Source of the DNA: Kiritimatiellaeota bacterium B1221
GTDB lineage: Bacteria; Verrucomicrobiota; Kiritimatiellia; SS1-B-03-39; UBA6053
Reading direction: 5' to 3'
Assembly: GCA_029269125.1 (NCBI GenBank)
Contig: JARHXX010000002.1
Span: 240,874-304,873, forward strand
DNA: 64,000 nt
In this document: in pieces, positions 61,717 through 64,000 of the stretch
Layout of the letters: each line of letters starts with the position of its first letter
Numbering within the stretch: the stretch's first letter is position 1
The notes under the pieces: model-generated
The model's input: the letters and a program-made list of their open reading frames with translations, nothing else
Database searches by the model: none
What the model was told of the DNA's origin: nothing
Made by a program: the position numbers and the translations under genes

Positions 61717-62286
61717 ATGAGTATTAAAGTCCGAGACCTTTCCAAAAATCACATTATCAATTTAAACAACGCCCCCCACAAGTTGGAATCTTTGCATGTG
61801 CAAAATCCATCCGCCCGCGGCGGCAGTTCTTTGTACAAAATGCGTTTCCGCAATTTGGTCACTCAGAACAAAACCGATGTGGTGATGAAAGGGGAAGATC
61901 CCCTGGAGGAGGTGGAAGTGGACACCATTGATGTGCAGTTCGCATATCAGAGCGGGAATGAGTACACCTTCATGGATAATGAAACCTACGAGCAGTACGA
62001 CCTGCCCAAAAACGAAGTGGAACATATTCTTCCTTATCTGGTTGAGGATATGGAAGGGGTCCGCGCCCTGATTCAGGAGGGCCGGGTGCTTACGTTGTTA
62101 ATGCCGGATGTGGTGGAATTGGAAATCACTGAATGTGATCCTTCCATTAAAGGCGCCTCCGCCACCGCACGCACCAAACCCGCGACGCTGTCCACCGGGC
62201 TGATCGTGCAAGTGCCGGAATATATGGCTGCAGGCGAAATCGTGCGGGTGGATACCCGCACGGATGCTTGTTTGGGCCGGGTTTAA
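61717..62286 (+). CDS. efpL: Elongation factor P-like protein EfpL/YeiP
   Basis: EF-P paralogue that relieves ribosome stalling. The 189 residues match E. coli YeiP closely in HVQNPSARGGSSLYKMRFRNL (YeiP: SPTARGAATLYKMRF), EYTFMDNETYEQY and the C-terminal IKGASATARTKPATLSTGLIVQVPEY. The tip Arg (about residue 34) stands where EF-P has its modified Lys, so no EpmA-type lysylation is expected. The start at 61717 was chosen from family length. Canonical efp is not in the window. Confidence 0.93.
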   Translation: MSIKVRDLSKNHIINLNNAPHKLESLHVQNPSARGGSSLYKMRFRNLVTQNKTDVVMKGEDPLEEVEVDTIDVQFAYQSGNEYTFMDNETYEQYDLPKNEVEHILPYLVEDMEGVRALIQEGRVLTLLMPDVVELEITECDPSIKGASATARTKPATLSTGLIVQVPEYMAAGEIVRVDTRTDACLGRV

Positions 62287-62570
62287 ATTAAGCCGACGAC
62301 GCATTCGGGTACATGGAGCTGCTGAAGTGAATCGATATCGATTTCTTTTGCATTGTTCACCATAGCTCATCGAATAAATACTGCTCTTGCAGAGAGAAAT
62401 GGTGCTCTGGGAGGGGGGACTCTTGGTTCCGCGAGTTTTACAGAGTATTTCGCATAGAAATATCGCGAATATTACCTAGAGACATCATCATGCCGATGGT
62501 GCTATGTTTCTCTGAGTATGGATGCGGCAGTTCAAGCCGTATCCCGTGTATAAACTTGCAAGGAGAACAA
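62287..62570. other. Intergenic region with 14-bp palindrome
   Basis: Between efpL and the beta-barrel gene. AATCGATATCGATT (62330-62343) is a perfect palindrome, a possible operator. The rest shows AT-rich patches but no clear promoter or hairpin. Confidence 0.4.
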
Positions 62571-63107
62571 ATGAAAAAACAAACATTTATAACATGTGTA
62601 TTCGGATTAAGCCTTTTAATTACCCCAAAAGTAGTCGCGGATGGATTGTCTGTTTTCGGCTCCTATTGGAATCCTTCCTCTGGAGAAGATACAACGGGGA
62701 TTGGTTTGGCTGTAAAAGGAGGCAGTGACGTCTTCTATTACGAACTTCGCGGCACCTTTCTGGAAGATGTTAAGGAGGACGTGCCCCTGTACCAAAACGA
62801 AGTGCAATTGGTCCCGCTCGATTTTGGTATCGGACTCCAGGCCGATATCACTCAAAACTTGCTGGTATACGGAGGCGGCGGTTTCAGTTATTATTTCTTG
62901 GATTCTGATACCGCGGATGTGGATGATGAAGTCGGTTATTATCTGCAAGCAGGTACAGAGCTTCGCTTAAATGAAAGGCTTGCATTATTTGGTGAAGCTG
63001 TTTGGCGGGATGTAGAAGCTAACCTGGAAAATGATATTAACCTGGAAGATCGCAACTTTGATCTCAAAGGTATGTCCGTGAACCTGGGTCTGGTATACAA
63101 TTGGTAA
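62571..63107 (+). CDS. Small outer-membrane beta-barrel protein
   Basis: 178 residues: a signal peptide (about 1-23, VVADG), then alternating hydrophobic strands with many Gly/Tyr/aromatics (LLVYGGGGFSYYFL, VGYYLQAGTELRLNERLALFGEAVWR) and a final aromatic (YNW), the mark of outer-membrane insertion by BamA. AAGGAGAAC precedes the ATG. Acidic residues (VKEDV, DSDTADVDDE, NLENDINLED) fill the loops. Size suggests an eight-stranded OmpA/OmpW-like barrel. Function unknown; it is monocistronic and terminated just downstream. Confidence 0.8.
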   Translation: MKKQTFITCVFGLSLLITPKVVADGLSVFGSYWNPSSGEDTTGIGLAVKGGSDVFYYELRGTFLEDVKEDVPLYQNEVQLVPLDFGIGLQADITQNLLVYGGGGFSYYFLDSDTADVDDEVGYYLQAGTELRLNERLALFGEAVWRDVEANLENDINLEDRNFDLKGMSVNLGLVYNW

Positions 63108-63162
63108 TAGCCTGAAAAAACAGGGCCGTTTGTAACAGGCAACCTGTGACTTGAAAATACCA

Positions 63163-63209
63163 CAGAGGTCAACCCCGCAAAACCGGTGGGTGTTGACCTC
63201 TGACTTTTT
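63163..63209 (+). terminator. Rho-independent terminator after beta-barrel gene
   Basis: CAGAGGTCAAC (63163-63173) pairs perfectly with GTTGACCTCTG (63192-63202), followed by AC and five T residues. The loop carries a further CCCCG/GGTGGG pairing. Confidence 0.9.
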
Positions 63210-63255
63210 GCAAAGTTCCTTGTTCGGCAATTTGGTAAACCTAAAGAACGCATCT

Positions 63256-63883
63256 ATGAAATATATTGTTACCAGCCGAGAATCTTCCCTTAATAATGAC
63301 CTTTTTAGTCTGCAGTGTACTTGCCGTCGAGTTCTCTTTACCGGTCTGTGGTCGGGATCCTGCAGAAGCGGAATTAGCAGACACGGTGGTTTTTGTGGTC
63401 GATGTGGGCGGACAACATGACCCGGAACTTTTGAATTTTGATCCTCATCAATTTACCTTCGATCATACCTTCATTTGTCCTCTGTCTTTAGTGTTTCAGT
63501 ATCTCGGGGTGTAATAAGTCGTGTGTCACTTCTGTCGCGGAATTAAAACCGCAGAGTGGCTGGATGCCCGCGTGGCGCGTCAAACCGCAAAATGATAGAA
63601 GGTGGGTCCTCTGCTGGTGGCAGAATTGAGTTCCCCTGTGGAATGACTGTGTTTGTCATAGAGCAGGATCGGGATATTGCGGGAACCGTTTCCGCCGGAC
63701 AAGCGCGGAACCGTGGTTGGACGAACCTGTTTCGATGATGATTTGTGTCTGAATGTCACCCGGATCGATGAGGATGCGGACGTTCATTTAGTGGATAAAC
63801 GGGGTTTCGTGGCGAAAACATCGGCAACCGAACCTGGACGTCTAAAACAACTGTTTCTTAAATCCTTTGTTTCGAATAAATAG
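63256..63883 (+). other. Region of protein-like fragments without a convincing gene
   Basis: Several short overlapping frames appear: from ATG 63296 (signal-like MTFLVCSVLAVEF, then DTVVFVVDVGGQHDPELL) to a stop at 63514, and from about 63677 to 63883 (ending RLKQLFLKSFVSNK). They are in different frames and lack ribosome sites. The protein-like patches look like the decayed remains of one or two genes. I do not claim functional products. Confidence 0.3.
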
Positions 63884-63903
63884 AAGGGGAATGTAACCCA
63901 GAA

Positions 63904-64000
63904 TTGGAAAATTTACCTCTGGTTGAGCTGGCTACGCTTGCTGTCCTTGTGCTGGTACGCCGATATCGGGGACGATACCGATATCCCGGGGATTGGGGGG
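63904..64000 (+). CDS. Possible gene start cut by the right edge
   Basis: An open frame from a TTG (63904) to the window end begins ENLPLVELATLAVLVLVRRY, like a membrane anchor followed by a basic stretch. No ribosome site is visible, and the inverted repeat CGATATCGG/CCGATATC (about 63960-63984) lies in it. Weak evidence; the continuation is unknown. Confidence 0.2.
   Translation, partial: MENLPLVELATLAVLVLVRRYRGRYRYPGDWG

Noticed and set aside
1..64000. CRISPR arrays, rRNA or tRNA genes, insertion sequences
   Set aside because: No regularly spaced direct repeats, no cloverleaf with a TTCGA-type arm outside genes, and no transposase-like protein were seen by eye; a tool search could still find a short tRNA.

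Overview
The window looks like chromosomal DNA of a member of the Verrucomicrobiota, probably a polysaccharide-degrading, anaerobic or facultative lineage of the Opitutales/Puniceicoccales type. Points in favour are a PEP-CTERM-tailed secreted protein, a TIGR03790-type protein (a family tied to exosortase genomes), a very large pseudopilin-like protein resembling 'Verru_Chthon cassette protein A', formylglycine sulfatases, a polysaccharide lyase 8 enzyme with a verrucomicrobial-style C-terminus, a LacI regulator, EfpL, and a pyruvate:ferredoxin oxidoreductase beside an Rnf operon. The lineage is inferred from gene content; no rRNA or tRNA gene was found.

Layout. 1-8.9 kb: energy module made of a PFOR (cut by the left edge), rnfC-D-G-E-A, a small membrane-anchored Cys protein in the place where rnfB would be expected, and a plant-type ferredoxin-NADP reductase. 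9.2-10.4 kb (minus): mnmD and fabA. 10.6-15.2 kb: class B PBP, an unknown membrane protein and a SEDS (FtsW/RodA) protein. 15.4-23.5 kb: accessory catabolic block with a 2-hydroxyacid dehydrogenase, a serine hydrolase, an SGNH-like protein, two tandem sulfatases, and a divergent phosphodiesterase/MBL hydrolase pair. 23.6-27.1 kb: murG-murC and a metallophosphoesterase. 27.1-32.7 kb (minus): PilT-like ATPase, LptF/G permease, TPR lipoprotein, a 29-codon COX24-like ribosomal-type gene, hisG. 32.7-37.7 kb: K+ channel, TIGR03790 protein with a WbaP-like sugar transferase, and a HAD-fold protein that has lost catalytic residues. 37.7-45.4 kb (mostly minus): AsmA-like protein, a four-gene operon resembling part of an arsenosugar locus, an adenylate-kinase-like protein, an ExbD-like lipoprotein and a zinc-ribbon protein. 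45.5-56.3 kb: LacI regulator, giant pseudopilin-like protein, PEP-CTERM LamG protein, GH-like protein and PL8 lyase. 56.4-63.1 kb: DJ-1/PfpI protein, Mrp-DUF971 ATPase, ABC exporter, efpL and an outer-membrane beta-barrel. 63.1-64.0 kb: no convincing gene, possibly decayed DNA.

How the parts fit. PFOR makes reduced ferredoxin, Rnf couples ferredoxin:NAD+ electron transfer to ion pumping, and the FNR may link the same ferredoxin pool to NADP(H); the usual ferredoxin-input subunit RnfB is not here. The sulfatases, PL8 lyase, GH-like protein and LamG protein suggest use of sulfated or uronic-acid glycans. The main regulatory observation is a shared element, GTTA-N4-TAAC followed exactly 12 nt later by TTG, upstream of the lacI/pseudopilin divergent region, the PEP-CTERM gene and the PL8 lyase. 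It is a candidate operator for the local LacI protein and would place these genes in one regulon.
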